NCBI RefSeq assembly: GCF_000186865.1
Contig: NW_008705565.1
Location: 253,927-317,926, forward strand
DNA length: 64,000 nucleotides
Origin: Aureococcus anophagefferens
Lineage: Eukaryota; Sar; Pelagophyceae; Pelagomonadales; Pelagomonadaceae
Direction: 5' to 3'
Part shown: positions 7,919-16,934 of the stretch, piece by piece
How the letters are laid out: each line of letters starts with the position of its first letter
Numbering within the stretch: position 1 is the first letter of the stretch
Program-made: the position numbers and the translations under genes
Notes under the pieces: generated by a model
Databases searched by the model: none
What the model was told of the DNA's origin: nothing
Seen by the model: only the letters and a program-made list of their open reading frames with translations

Positions 7919-10491
7919 CTAGAGCGCGACCTTCGCGGGCACGCCGCGCTTCCGCTTGTTCGGAGGCGCGTCGGCCGCCGGCGGCGCGTCGTCGTCGTCG
8001 GCCGGCGGCGGCGGCATGTTCTCGACGACGGCGGGCGGGTCCCCCCCTTGCTTCCTCGGCCGGCCCCGCTTCTTGGCCGGCGGCGCGTCCTCCTCGGCGG
8101 GCGGCGCGTCGTTCTCGCCCGGCGCGGCCTCGGCGGGCGCCGCCTCCTCCGCGGGCGCGGCCTCCGCCGCCGGCGCGGCCTCGGGCAGCGGGTGCTTCCG
8201 CGGGCGGCCGCGCGGCTTCTTCGGCGCGGGGGGCTGCCCGTCCTCGGGCAGCGGGTGCTTCCTCGGCCGGCCGCGCGGCTTCTTCGGCGCGGGGGGCTCC
8301 CCGTCCTCGGGCGGCGGCTGCTTGCGCGGCCGGCCGCGCGGCTTCTTCGGCGCCGGCGCGTCCTCCGGCGCGTCCTCCGCGTCCTCCTCCTCCGCGTCCT
8401 CCTCCTCGACCGGCGCGCTGCGGCGCTTGGGCTTGCAGACGAGGTCCTCGTCCTCCTCGTCCGGCGGCGGCGGCGGCGCCGCCGCCTTCTTCGGCCGGCC
8501 GCGCGGCTTCTTCGGCGCGGCGTCGCCGTCCCCGGCCGCGTCCTCGGCCTTCTTCGGCCGGCCCCGGGGCTTCTTCGGCGCCTCCTTGGCCTTGGGCTTC
8601 TTCGGCGGCTCCGGCTCCGGTTCGTCGACGGTCTCCGGGCTCGCCCGTGACCTTCTGGAGGCGCAGGAGGCCGCAGGCCGCGGCCGAGACGACGTAGCCG
8701 AGCGCGTCGCCGGCGCCGAGGCGCGCGGAGCAGACGGCGACGTCGCGGTCGTCCAGCGGGCCCGGGTCGTCCGCGGGCGCGGCCGCGACGGCGACGGCCG
8801 CGGGCGCGTCGTCGCGCGCGCGCGCCGCGGCGGCCTCGGCGGCGCGGAGCGCCGCGAGCACCGCGCCGTCGACCGTGCCGCCGTCGGCCGCGGCCTCCGC
8901 GGCGGCCGGCGGCGCCGCGGCCTCGGCGCGGAGCGCGTGGACGACGCGCCGCGGCAGGAAGCCGCCGACGCGCTTCGCGGGCCCGTCGAGGCCGCAGCGG
9001 AGCGCGCCGTCGCCGCCCGCGGACGCGAGGACGAGTTCGACGCGGTCGCCGCCGGCCGCGGGCACGAGCAGCGCGTCGAGGTCGAGCACCGCCGTGCCCT
9101 CGGCGTGGCGGTACGCGACCGTCGACCGCCTCTTCTCGTCCGGCGCCTTGGAGACGTCGAGCCGCAGCACCGCGCCGGAGAAGTTGCCCGGCACGGCGCC
9201 GCCGCTCAGCAGGCACGCGCCGCTCGGGTGCCACGCGAGCCCGAGGCTACCGCAGCGGTCGGAGAACCGGTCCTCCCAGAGCGGGAACGCGGCGTCCCGC
9301 AGGCTCCAGACCTGGACGTGGCCGCTCTCGTTCGCGAGCGCGAGGCACGCGTCGGCCGCGGGGCACCAGGCGAGCGCGCGCACCGCGGCGCCCGTCGCCG
9401 CGGGCCGGTCGCGGCGCGGCGCGCCGGCGAGGACGACGAGGGCCTCGGCGGCGCCGTCGGGCGACAGGTCCGCGACGGCGCAGGACCCGTCGTCGAAGCC
9501 GACGGCGGCCCGCGCCGGCGCGAGCGGCGAGAGCCGCACGCACGTCGCCCGCCGGCCGGGCGCCGCGAAGCGCCAGGCCGCGGGGATGCGGTGGAGCCGG
9601 CCCGTCGTCGCCGCCGGCAGCGCGCGCGCCTCGACGGCGCCGTCGTTCGTGAGCGCGACGAGGACGCCGAGCGCGCCCGGCGCGGGCGCGCCGCGGACCC
9701 AGCGCACGTCGAGCGCGTCGGCGCGGAACGCGTAGCGCCGCGCGCAGCCGCCGGCGCCGCAGGCCGACGCGCGCGCCGCCCCGGTCCCCCGCGGCCGCGG
9801 CCGCGCGCCGGTCGCGGAGCGCGGCCGCGAGGCTCGCCTCGCCGCCGAGGTCGACGCCGGCCGCGGCGGCCGCGGCGCTCCGCTTCGCGAGGAGCGCGTC
9901 GAACTCCTCGGGCACGGCCGCGAGCGCCGCCGCGGGGCCCGGCCCGCCGCGGCGCCAGCCGCCCGCGCCCGCGACGGCCGCGGCGACGACGAGGTCGCCG
10001 CCGCCGGACGCGCTCGAGCACACGTCCGCGGCGCGCGCGGCCGCGCCGCAGTTGGCGAAGCAGTCGTCGGCGCCGCCGGCGCCCGCGCCGGCGGCGAGCA
10101 CCGCGCCGTCCGCGAGCGCCAGGCGCGGCGCCGCGTAGGCGTCGAGCGCGGCGCCGGGGCCGAGCGGCGCCGCCTTCCACCCGGCGAGCGGCGCCGGCGC
10201 CGCGACCGCGGCCCGGAGCGTCGCCGTCATCGGCGCCGCGCCGGCGCCGGCCGTGCCCTGGCCGCCGATGGGCGCCTTCTTCTTCAGCTTCGACGCCGGC
10301 TTGCGCGCGCGCGGCTTCTTGGGCGCCTCGGCCTTGGCCGGCGCGGCGGCGGCGGACTCGACGACGGAGGCGTCGTCGTCGTCGTCGTCGCCCTTGCCGT
10401 TCGACGACGCGGCGTCGTCGTCGCTGCCGAGCGGCGCGGCGTCTTTTTCTGTGAGGTCCGTCGGCTTCGCGGCCCGCGCGGGGCGCGCCAT
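7919..10491 (-). CDS. WD40-repeat protein with six AT-hooks (TFIIIC-subunit-like), apparent frameshift
   Basis: Reading from ATG 10491: an acidic/Lys-rich N-terminus (MARPARAAKPTDLTEKD), then WD40-like text in another frame (YAFRADALDVRWVRG, GSLGLAWHPSGACLLSGG). A C-terminal tail in the third frame carries two RGRPKK and four RGRPRK AT-hooks and ends KRGVPAKVAL. The shift into the tail fits a 55-nt intron (8597-8651; AAG|GTCACG...GAAG). The earlier shift near 9786-9790 lies in a run of five G (minus strand), and no AG acceptor exists nearby, so a one-base assembly error or a real frameshift is likely. WD40 plus AT-hook proteins resembling TFIIIC subunits bind DNA; that assignment is tentative. 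Predicted length is about 840 aa. Confidence 0.6.
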
Positions 10492-10564
10492 CGGAGCTTG
10501 AGTGGTTCAACTCGTCTACCCCATCGACCCGAAGTGCAGTGCGCCAGCGTCGTTTACCGTGGGC

Positions 10565-10600
10565 CATATCCGGATCCCGCCGGCGCCGGGGATATGTTAC
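10565..10600. repeat. Degenerate palindrome related to the ends of the 47-51 kb element
   Basis: CATATCCGGATCCCGCCGGC followed by GCCGGGGATATGTTAC is an imperfect palindrome between the WD40 gene start and the TPR gene end. Its arms (ATATCC, CCCGCCGGC, GGGATATGTTAC) match the perfect 28-bp palindromes at 47174-47201 and 51711-51738 except for small insertions. It could be a solo remnant of the same repeat family. Confidence 0.4.
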
Positions 10601-10621
10601 GCGCCCCCCCTTCCGACACTC

Positions 10622-11362
10622 TCAGAGCGTCGGGTCCATGCTCGGCGAGTTGGCGGCGGCGGGCGCGGCGGTGATGGGCTCGGGGATGCGGCCGCCGAGG
10701 CACGTGGACCACGTGCTCGCGTCGTGCGCGAACGCCGCCGACTCCTCGGGCGCGAGGCGCTGGAGCACGTCGACGTAGGCCAGCGCGTAGCCCAGGAGCC
10801 CCGCGTCGCCCCGGCGCTTGATGCGCGACTTGAGCTTGGCGAGGCAGTCGCCGTCGGGCCGGAGCAGGCGGCCGCCGGGCGCGTTCCGGACCTCCTGGAG
10901 CGCCTTCCGCGAGACCGCGTGGTTCGGCTCGAGCATGAGGCCCTCGCAGACGCACCCGAAGGCGTCGGCGACCTTGTCCTCGCCGCCCTGGGCGAGGCAG
11001 GCGAGGGCGCAGCGCGCGAGGAGCTTCGCGGACGCCGCGCGCTGGAGCGCGCGCCGGCAATCCGTCTCCGCCTCCGCCGGCCGCTCGAGCTTCAGCAGCG
11101 CCGCGGCCCGGTTCGCGAAGAGCACGCCCGTGAGCGCGTGCTCCGGGGCGTCGCTGCGCGCCGTCAGGTTCGCGCCGTGGTCCAGCTCCAGGGCCTCGCT
11201 GTAGAGGTCGCAGGCCTTGTCGAAGTCCTTGGCCGTGAAGGCCGCGTTGCCCGCGTCCTTGAGCTCGGCGACCTCCTTGCGCTGCTCGACGCGGCCCTCG
11301 GCCTTGAGCCGCGCCTCCTCGGCCTCGCCCTGGGCGACGACGCGGTCGATGGCCTCCGACAT
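10622..11362 (-). CDS. TPR co-chaperone-like protein
   Basis: From ATG 11362 the frame encodes 246 residues. Residues about 30-130 hold tetratricopeptide repeats of the STI1/TTC type: LKDAGNAAFTAKDFDKACDLYSEALEL, then LFANRAAALLKLERPAEAETDCRRAL. These are the classical A-G-N-x-x-F and N-R-A-x-x-x-L-K patterns, followed by a more diverged third repeat (AFGCVCEGLMLEPNH). The N-terminus is a charged helix and the C-terminus a loosely conserved region. Such proteins usually bind Hsp70/Hsp90 tails or act as scaffolds; the partner here is unknown. The quoted segments are in the minus frame; the plus-strand frame at 10502-11518 is a shadow. Confidence 0.75.
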   Translation of the reverse strand: MSEAIDRVVAQGEAEEARLKAEGRVEQRKEVAELKDAGNAAFTAKDFDKACDLYSEALELDHGANLTARSDAPEHALTGVLFANRAAALLKLERPAEAETDCRRALQRAASAKLLARCALACLAQGGEDKVADAFGCVCEGLMLEPNHAVSRKALQEVRNAPGGRLLRPDGDCLAKLKSRIKRRGDAGLLGYALAYVDVLQRLAPEESAAFAHDASTWSTCLGGRIPEPITAAPAAANSPSMDPTL

Positions 11363-11490
11363 CGCGTCCGCGAGGCGGGCAGCCCGTTCAACGTCGCGAC
11401 GTTTCCCCGCGTTGGTGAAGATGCCGCGCGTTTCGAACGGAGGCGCGGGGCACTAGAACAACAAACAAAAAAACGAACGCGCGGGGCGGG

Positions 11491-12156
11491 TCACAGCGGC
11501 GTGCGCTGCGGGCGGTAGGCGGCGTCGGGCTTCGCGTCGGCGCCGTCGGGCCAGCTCCAGCTCGCGAGGTCGGGCATGTCGACGGTGTGGCGCCGGTGGA
11601 CGCGGCTCCAGGCGGGCAGCGCGTCGACCTCGTCGTCGTCGTCGTCGTCGCTGCTGTCGCCGCCCTTGGACTCCGCGCCGCCGCCGCCGCCCTTGGACTC
11701 CGCGTGGCACGGCGAACCGAGGAGCGAATCGAAGAATCTCGGGTCGATGAAGGAGCCGCCGCCGACCATGGGGTCGAAGCGCCGGGGTCCCGGGTCCTTG
11801 TGGTCGGGGGACACGGGCGCCGCGGGCCCGCAGCCCGCGTCGAAGCGCACGCGCCGCGGCGGCGGCGGCGACCACGGCTCCTTCGCCCCGGCCTTGGCGT
11901 CCGGGCTCACCTTCGCCGCAACGGGGCGGCCGAGCTCGAGGCGGATCTCCAGCGCCCCGGCGCTGTGCCGGCGCGCCGGCGCGCCGTGCGGCGCCGAAAG
12001 CGCGCGCTTGCCCGACGCGGGCGGCTTGGGCTGCTTGACGCCGGCCGGCGCCGTGCTCGAGCGCCAGGGGCGGTCCAATGGATCGAGCGGGGCGAGTGCG
12101 ACGATGGGTTGCGGCGCCCTGCGCGGGCCCGGGCGCGGCCGCACGGGCGGCGGCAT
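11491..12156 (-). CDS. Low-complexity hypothetical protein with RVxF-type motif
   Basis: A 221-residue frame from ATG 12156, mostly Pro/Arg/Ala/Ser. It contains an RRVRFDAG segment (residues about 112-119) that fits the RVxF docking motif for protein phosphatase 1, an acidic stretch (SSDDDDDDEVDALP), and duplicated AESKGG units. A short ordered patch MVGGGSFIDPRFFDSLLGS is the most protein-like part. No family is recognised. The frame is chosen because the other strand reads as Ser/Arg-rich shadows. Function is unknown; the PP1 link is only a motif suggestion. Confidence 0.5.
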   Translation of the reverse strand: MPPPVRPRPGPRRAPQPIVALAPLDPLDRPWRSSTAPAGVKQPKPPASGKRALSAPHGAPARRHSAGALEIRLELGRPVAAKVSPDAKAGAKEPWSPPPPRRVRFDAGCGPAAPVSPDHKDPGPRRFDPMVGGGSFIDPRFFDSLLGSPCHAESKGGGGGAESKGGDSSDDDDDDEVDALPAWSRVHRRHTVDMPDLASWSWPDGADAKPDAAYRPQRTPL

Positions 12157-12304
12157 GCTGCCTTTTCGGCAGCTCGGAGCTGCGTCGCCCCGACCGAGGT
12201 CGAGACTGCGTGTATGCCACCCCTTTGGTTACAATCGCGAAGTGTCGCGTCGCGTTGATACTTCCGCGTCGAGGCGCAAGCTGCACTTATTACGTGACAA
12301 CACC

Positions 12305-13015
12305 ATGATGGAGCAGCCCCAGGGCCGCTCCGTCGTCCGCGTGGGTCTCTGCCTCGTCGTCAGCGGCTGCGCCCTCGTCGCCCTGTCGTCGCGCAGCGCA
12401 GCCCCAATTGACCGACGAACATCCCTGGACGCGACGGCAACCGAGGCGGCGCCGAACCTACGCACATCCCTGGACGCGACGGCATTCGAGGCGGCATCCC
12501 TGGACGCGACGGCAACCGAGGCGGCGCCGGCGGCGCAGGACGTCGCGTGCGACGCCTTCGACGACGACGGCACGTACACGCCGTCGGTCTGCGGCGCGTT
12601 CGACGCGAGCGCGTGCGCGGCGTCGTGCACGGACGGCTGGTGCGCCGAGCTCTGCGGCCGGTCGTGCTCGCGCAACGAGGGCGCCATCTGCGCCGCGCGC
12701 GCGCTCGGCAACATCTCGACGCTCTGCGCGACGCTCGACTACGCCGACGTGCCCGCGGCGACGCGGACCTACGACACGTCCGTCGGCCACAGGTCCATGG
12801 CGTACGCCGAGGGCTGCGACCACCACGCCTACTGCTCCTTCTGCGGCGACACCTGCGCGAACCTGCTGACGCAGTACCCCATCGGCAGCGACTTCATCTC
12901 GTCGATGAACTTCGGGCCCCACGCGATGCGGCTCCTCGGCAACCTCTCGGGGATCTGCACGGCGCGGCTCGCGGGGCCGCCCGTCAAGCCGGACATGGGC
13001 GCGGCGCCGCCGTAA
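12305..13015 (+). CDS. Cys-rich secreted or type II membrane protein
   Basis: ATG 12305 opens a 236-residue frame. Residues about 11-28 (VRVGLCLVVSGCALVALSS) form a hydrophobic signal or anchor segment. Next come three near-identical repeats of SLDATAxEAA, matching a 30-plus-base DNA repeat at 12419-12535 (the first two copies separated by PNLRT), then a domain with many cysteines (VCGAFDASACAASCTDG, WCAELCGRSC, CDHHAYCSFCGDTC) and two N-glycosylation motifs (NIS, NLS). It is probably a disulfide-bonded luminal or extracellular domain. I do not recognise the family. A longer upstream frame is open from 11576 but lacks coding character. Confidence 0.65.
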   Translation: MMEQPQGRSVVRVGLCLVVSGCALVALSSRSAAPIDRRTSLDATATEAAPNLRTSLDATAFEAASLDATATEAAPAAQDVACDAFDDDGTYTPSVCGAFDASACAASCTDGWCAELCGRSCSRNEGAICAARALGNISTLCATLDYADVPAATRTYDTSVGHRSMAYAEGCDHHAYCSFCGDTCANLLTQYPIGSDFISSMNFGPHAMRLLGNLSGICTARLAGPPVKPDMGAAPP

Positions 13016-13037
13016 GCGTGCTGGTTTTACGGACGGA

Positions 13038-13856
13038 TCAGAGGTCCCCGGGCATGGGGATGCCTTGGGCGAGGTGGCCGCCGTCGACGGGCAGGACGAC
13101 GCCCGAGACCCAGGACCCCGCCGGCGACGAGAAGAACAGCGCCGCGCCGGCCATGTCCGCCGCGGCGCCGACGCGGCCCAACGGCACGTGCTTCGCGATG
13201 CCGTCCAGCGTGATGCCCCAGGCCTCCAAACCCTTGGTCATGCGGCTCGGCACGAAGCCCGGCGCGATGGCGTTGACCGTGACCTTGGGCGCGAGGTCGC
13301 TGGCGAACTTCTTCGTCAGCGAATGGAGGGCGGCCTTGGACGTGTCGTAGGCGTGCGTCGGCGTCGGCTGGTGCGTGAGGCCCGCGACGGAGCCGACCAT
13401 GACGACGCGCGCGGGCGCGCCGGCGCCCGCCGCGGCCTCGAGCGCGGGCCGCAGCGCGCGCGTGAGGTAGAAGGGCGCCTTGACGTTGAGGTCGAGCACC
13501 TTGTCCCAGCCCCAGTTCGCGCGGCCGGACTCGCGGTCGAGCGGCTCGCCCCAACTCGTGCCGCTGTTGTTCACGAGCACGTCGAGCGGCGCCGCCGCGA
13601 CCTCGGCCGCGAGCGCCTCGCACCCCGCGCGCGAGCCCAGGTCCGCGACGACGATTTCGATGTCCGCGGACGTCGTTTTCTTGACCTCCGCCGCTGTCGC
13701 GGCCAAGGCCTCGGCGTTGCGCGACGCGATGATCACGGAGGCGCCGTTGGCGGCGAAGCCCGCGGCCATCATGGCGCCGATGCCGCTGCCGCCGCCGGTG
13801 ACGAGCACGCGCTTGCCGGCGACGCCGAAGAGGTTGGCAGCCTGCAGCGCGGCCAT
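13038..13856 (-). CDS. Short-chain dehydrogenase/reductase (3-oxoacyl-ACP reductase / RhlG-like)
   Basis: The 272-aa protein from ATG 13856 has all classical SDR marks: the cofactor motif VTGGGSGIGAMMAAGF, an NNSG motif (LVNNSGTSWGEP), the catalytic Ser in VVMVGSVAG and YxxxK in YDTSKAALHS, and the C-terminal PVDGGHLAQG. The glycine motif and ASRN after beta-2 suggest NADP(H). The family reduces a carbonyl such as a 3-oxoacyl thioester, or a related secondary alcohol; the true substrate is unknown. The frame is open upstream to 13940 but begins with TTG, so I chose the internal ATG. No plastid leader is obvious. Confidence 0.85.
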   Translation of the reverse strand: MAALQAANLFGVAGKRVLVTGGGSGIGAMMAAGFAANGASVIIASRNAEALAATAAEVKKTTSADIEIVVADLGSRAGCEALAAEVAAAPLDVLVNNSGTSWGEPLDRESGRANWGWDKVLDLNVKAPFYLTRALRPALEAAAGAGAPARVVMVGSVAGLTHQPTPTHAYDTSKAALHSLTKKFASDLAPKVTVNAIAPGFVPSRMTKGLEAWGITLDGIAKHVPLGRVGAAADMAGAALFFSSPAGSWVSGVVLPVDGGHLAQGIPMPGDL

Positions 13857-14035
13857 TCTTAGCTCGTGGGCAGCGGCGACGGAGTGCGCTTGACGCTCTG
13901 CACTGCCGACAGCGCGCGCGCGCACTCGAGAGAAAGTCAACTAGCCGACGTTGGCGTGCGAGCATCCTTCTTGATCGTCGTGCCACGATGATGGTTCGGG
14001 CTGCCACGATGCTGCCACCATGAGATGATCTGTCC

Positions 14036-15514
14036 ATGCCGCGAAAGGTCGCCGCGCAGCAACCCGCGCCGTCCGGCGACGCCGATGCGGCGGCGTCTCC
14101 CTGCATGCTCGGCGTGCCGCGCGACGCCCTCGGCCACGTGCTCGAGTACCTCGACGGCGACGCGCTCCTCTGCACGCTCGAGGTCACCGGCGCCTGGCAG
14201 ACGGCGACGTGCGAGGCCGCCTGGCGCGCGGCGCAGGAGCGCCAGTTCCCCGGCGCGCTCTGCCCCGACCTCGCGTGGGGGCCCGAGCGCTACCGCCTGA
14301 GCCGCGCGCGCTTCGCGGGCGTCTTCGTCGTCGAGCTCGGCGCCTGCGGCGAGCGCGCGGGCATCCACTGGGCGGCCGCGCCGACGCGCGTGCGCGGCGG
14401 CTGGACGTCCGCGCGGGACGCGGCGCGGCGGGCGGAGCTCGCGGCGGTCCGCGCCGGCGCCGCGCGGCCCTTCGAGCGGCCCGCGCGGCCCTTCGAGGAT
14501 CCCGGCGTCTGCGCGGCCCGCGTCGCCGACGCGTTGGCCCGGGGCTGCGGCATCGCGTCCCTGCGCGACCTCTCGGTGCTCGTGGTGGCGCCCCACTTCG
14601 CGTCGCGGTGGTCCGCGGCGCGCGTCGTCGCCCGGCTCCTCGACGCGGGCTGCCGGCGCGCGCGCGTGGAGCACGCGGCCGTCTGCGCCCTCGTCGCCGC
14701 GACGGCGGAAGACCGGCCCGAGGACCTGCCCGCGGCCGTCGTCCTCGACGTCGGCGCGCGCCGCGCGACGGCGTCGCCGCTCCGCGCGGGGGGCCGGGTG
14801 CCGCCGGACGTCGTCGAGTCGTCGGCGAACGTGCACGGCCACAAGTACACGACGCTGCGGAGCCCCGTGGCCGGCGACGCCGTCTCGGACGTCCTCGCGC
14901 CGTTCTGCGCCGACGCCGACGCGGCGAAGCGCGACCACGCGTACGTGCGCCACGCGTCGCCCGACGCGGTCCCGCCCAAGGCCGAGGAGCTCGAGTTCGC
15001 GCGCGTCACGATCGGCGGCGCGACCATCGATCGGCAGCGCTTCGACGCAACGGAGGTGCTCTTCGCGCCCATGCCGGCGCCGGTCGCCGCGGCGCTGCCC
15101 TCGATCGCGCCGGCCGTCCCCGCGTCGGCGCCGCCGAACCTGCCCACGCTGGCCTGCCGCGCCGCGGCGCGCGCCGCGGCGCCGGGCGGCGGCCGCGTCG
15201 CGACCGTCGTGCTCGCGGGCGGCGGCGCGGCGATCCGCGGCCTCGGCCGCCGGCTCCGGCGCGAGCTCCGCGCCGAGGGCGCGCCGGCGGCGCCCTGGGC
15301 GAGCGCCGTCGACGTCGTTCCGCCGGACGAGGCGAGCCGCGTCGACCTCGCGTGGCGCGGCGCCGCGCGGCTCGCGCGCGCGGCGGACCGGCGCTGGGTC
15401 TCCGCGGAGGCGTTCGGCGACGGCAAGGCCCGCGTCGACGAGAAGACGGGCCTCGTCGTCGACAACTGGGACGGCCTCGTCGAGGGCATCGCGCGGGAGC
15501 TGCTGCATCTGTAA
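14036..15514 (+). CDS. F-box protein with actin-related (ARP) domain
   Basis: The 492-residue protein starts at ATG 14036. Residues about 24-65 form an F-box (LGVPRDALGHVLEYLDGDAL, LEVTGAWQTATCEAAWR). The rest follows an actin-like order: VVEL near the first strand, a VVLDVGARRATASPLRAG phosphate-type loop, then LAGGGAAIRGLGRRLRREL matching the actin GG-x-x-x-x-x-G-F motif, and a final DLAWRGAARLA. The nucleotide-binding loops are diverged. An F-box plus actin-like arrangement is known from plant ARP8, so this is probably an ARP8-like protein acting through an SCF complex, but the assignment is inferred. Confidence 0.7.
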   Translation: MPRKVAAQQPAPSGDADAAASPCMLGVPRDALGHVLEYLDGDALLCTLEVTGAWQTATCEAAWRAAQERQFPGALCPDLAWGPERYRLSRARFAGVFVVELGACGERAGIHWAAAPTRVRGGWTSARDAARRAELAAVRAGAARPFERPARPFEDPGVCAARVADALARGCGIASLRDLSVLVVAPHFASRWSAARVVARLLDAGCRRARVEHAAVCALVAATAEDRPEDLPAAVVLDVGARRATASPLRAGGRVPPDVVESSANVHGHKYTTLRSPVAGDAVSDVLAPFCADADAAKRDHAYVRHASPDAVPPKAEELEFARVTIGGATIDRQRFDATEVLFAPMPAPVAAALPSIAPAVPASAPPNLPTLACRAAARAAAPGGGRVATVVLAGGGAAIRGLGRRLRRELRAEGAPAAPWASAVDVVPPDEASRVDLAWRGAARLARAADRRWVSAEAFGDGKARVDEKTGLVVDNWDGLVEGIARELLHL

Positions 15515-15706
15515 CCTAGGGACTTGTGGTCGTTTCACGCGTATGTTGAATATTAAATTGTAGCTAAGTTGTAGTTTGGTTGCAGCACTTGTTGCAGCGC
15601 TCTCAGGCGGCCGACTCTCCGCAGCGACGCGCGCGCGCCGCGCGACTCTCCGGCAGCGACGAGCGCTCGCGCGCTGCGACAGCGTTGACCGCCGCCGCGC
15701 GCTCCA
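15515..15706. promoter_or_regulatory. Promoter region of the cyclase-like gene
   Basis: A short region between two plus-strand genes. It has a locally AT-rich patch at about 15541-15590 (ATGTTGAATATTAAATTGTA) in otherwise GC-rich DNA, which may serve as polyadenylation region for the upstream gene and core promoter for the next. Confidence 0.3.
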
Positions 15707-16894
15707 ATGGCTGCTCTCGACGCCTTGGAAGAGGTCGACGGCGAGCTGCTCGAGGGCGGCGGCCAGCTCCTGCGCGCGAGCTGCGCGCTGGCCGTGGGCC
15801 TGCGCCGGGACATCCGCGTCGTGCGCATCCGCGGCAAGCGGTCGACGCCCGGGCTGCGGCCGCAGCACGTGGCGTCGCTCAAGCTCACGGCGGCCATCGG
15901 CGGCTGCGCGCTCGACGCCGCCGAGGCTTCCGTCGGTTCCCGCGCCGTGACGGTGCGCGGGTCCGCGGGCGCGGCGCCGGCCGGCGACGAGTTCGCGGCC
16001 GACGCCGGCACGGCCGGCGCGACGACGCTCATGCTCCAGGCGGCGCTGCCCGCGATCCTGATGCTGCGGCCGGGGCGGCGCACGGTCCTGCGGCTCCGCG
16101 GCGGCACGAACGTGTCGTTCTCGCCGGCGGCGGACCACGCCAAGCTCGTGCTCGCTCCGAACCTCGCGCTCATGGGCGTACGGCTCGACGTCGACGTCGC
16201 GCGCCGCGGCTTCCATCCGGAGGGCGGCGGCGAGCTTCTGGTGGCCGTCGACGCGCCCGACGCGCTGCGACCCCTCCGGTTGGAGGAGGCCGAGGCGACG
16301 GCGGTCAACGTCGTCGGCGTCGTCTGCGGCCGCGGCGAGCTGCCCGCGACGGCCGAGCGTCTGGTCGACGCGCTGCGCTCCAAGCTCGAACGACGGTTCC
16401 CCGGAGCGGCCATCGACGTCGCGCTCGATCCCAAGAGCCGCTGGGACGACGGCAGGGGCGCGGGGAACGGCGGCGGCAAAGGCGGCAAGGGCGGCCGCGG
16501 CGGCCGCGGGCGGAAGCGCGCGCGGGGCCCCCGATCCGCCGTCGGCGTCCAGCTCGCGCTCACGTCGTCGACGGGCGCGACGCTCGGCGCCGACGCGCTC
16601 GAGGAGCGGCGCGTGGACGACCCGGAGGGGCTCGCGGAGCGGGTCGTCGCGACGCTCGCGACCCGCTTCGCGGCCGCCGGCGGCGGCGTCGACGACCAGA
16701 CCGCGGATCAGCTCGCGCTGTTCCTCGCGCTGGCGTCGGGAGAGAGCCGGCTCCACTTTCCGACACCGACGTGCCTCCATCTGGAGACCGTCGTGTCCCT
16801 CGCCGGGCGCTTCACCGGCGAACGCTACGACGTCACCGGGCTCGATCCGGGCGAGACGCGCCTGACGTGCTCCGGCAAGCGTAGTTCAGCATGA
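15707..16894 (+). CDS. RTCA: RNA 3'-terminal phosphate cyclase
   Basis: The 395-residue frame from ATG 15707 matches RtcA/RTCA: an N-terminal EGGGQLLRASCALAV, the RGGTNVSFSPAADH loop, RRGFHPEGGGELLV, DDQTADQLALFLALASG, and CLHLETVVSLAG, where His358 corresponds to the AMP-accepting histidine of the family. RtcA converts an RNA 3'-phosphate to a 2',3'-cyclic phosphate using ATP. A Gly/Lys/Arg-rich insert at about residues 255-280 (GGGKGGKGGRGGRGRKRARG) is not typical and could add RNA affinity. The presence of the nucleophile separates it from the inactive RCL1 branch. It is convergent with IspG, separated by only 40 bases. Confidence 0.85.
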   Translation: MAALDALEEVDGELLEGGGQLLRASCALAVGLRRDIRVVRIRGKRSTPGLRPQHVASLKLTAAIGGCALDAAEASVGSRAVTVRGSAGAAPAGDEFAADAGTAGATTLMLQAALPAILMLRPGRRTVLRLRGGTNVSFSPAADHAKLVLAPNLALMGVRLDVDVARRGFHPEGGGELLVAVDAPDALRPLRLEEAEATAVNVVGVVCGRGELPATAERLVDALRSKLERRFPGAAIDVALDPKSRWDDGRGAGNGGGKGGKGGRGGRGRKRARGPRSAVGVQLALTSSTGATLGADALEERRVDDPEGLAERVVATLATRFAAAGGGVDDQTADQLALFLALASGESRLHFPTPTCLHLETVVSLAGRFTGERYDVTGLDPGETRLTCSGKRSSA

Positions 16895-16934
16895 GTCTCT
16901 AGGGCCACGGGGCGGGGTGTGGCGCGCGCCCTCG

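Noticed and set aside
13937..16780. 947-codon minus-strand frame
   Set aside because: Runs antisense across two recognised genes (F-box/ARP and RtcA); no motifs of its own.
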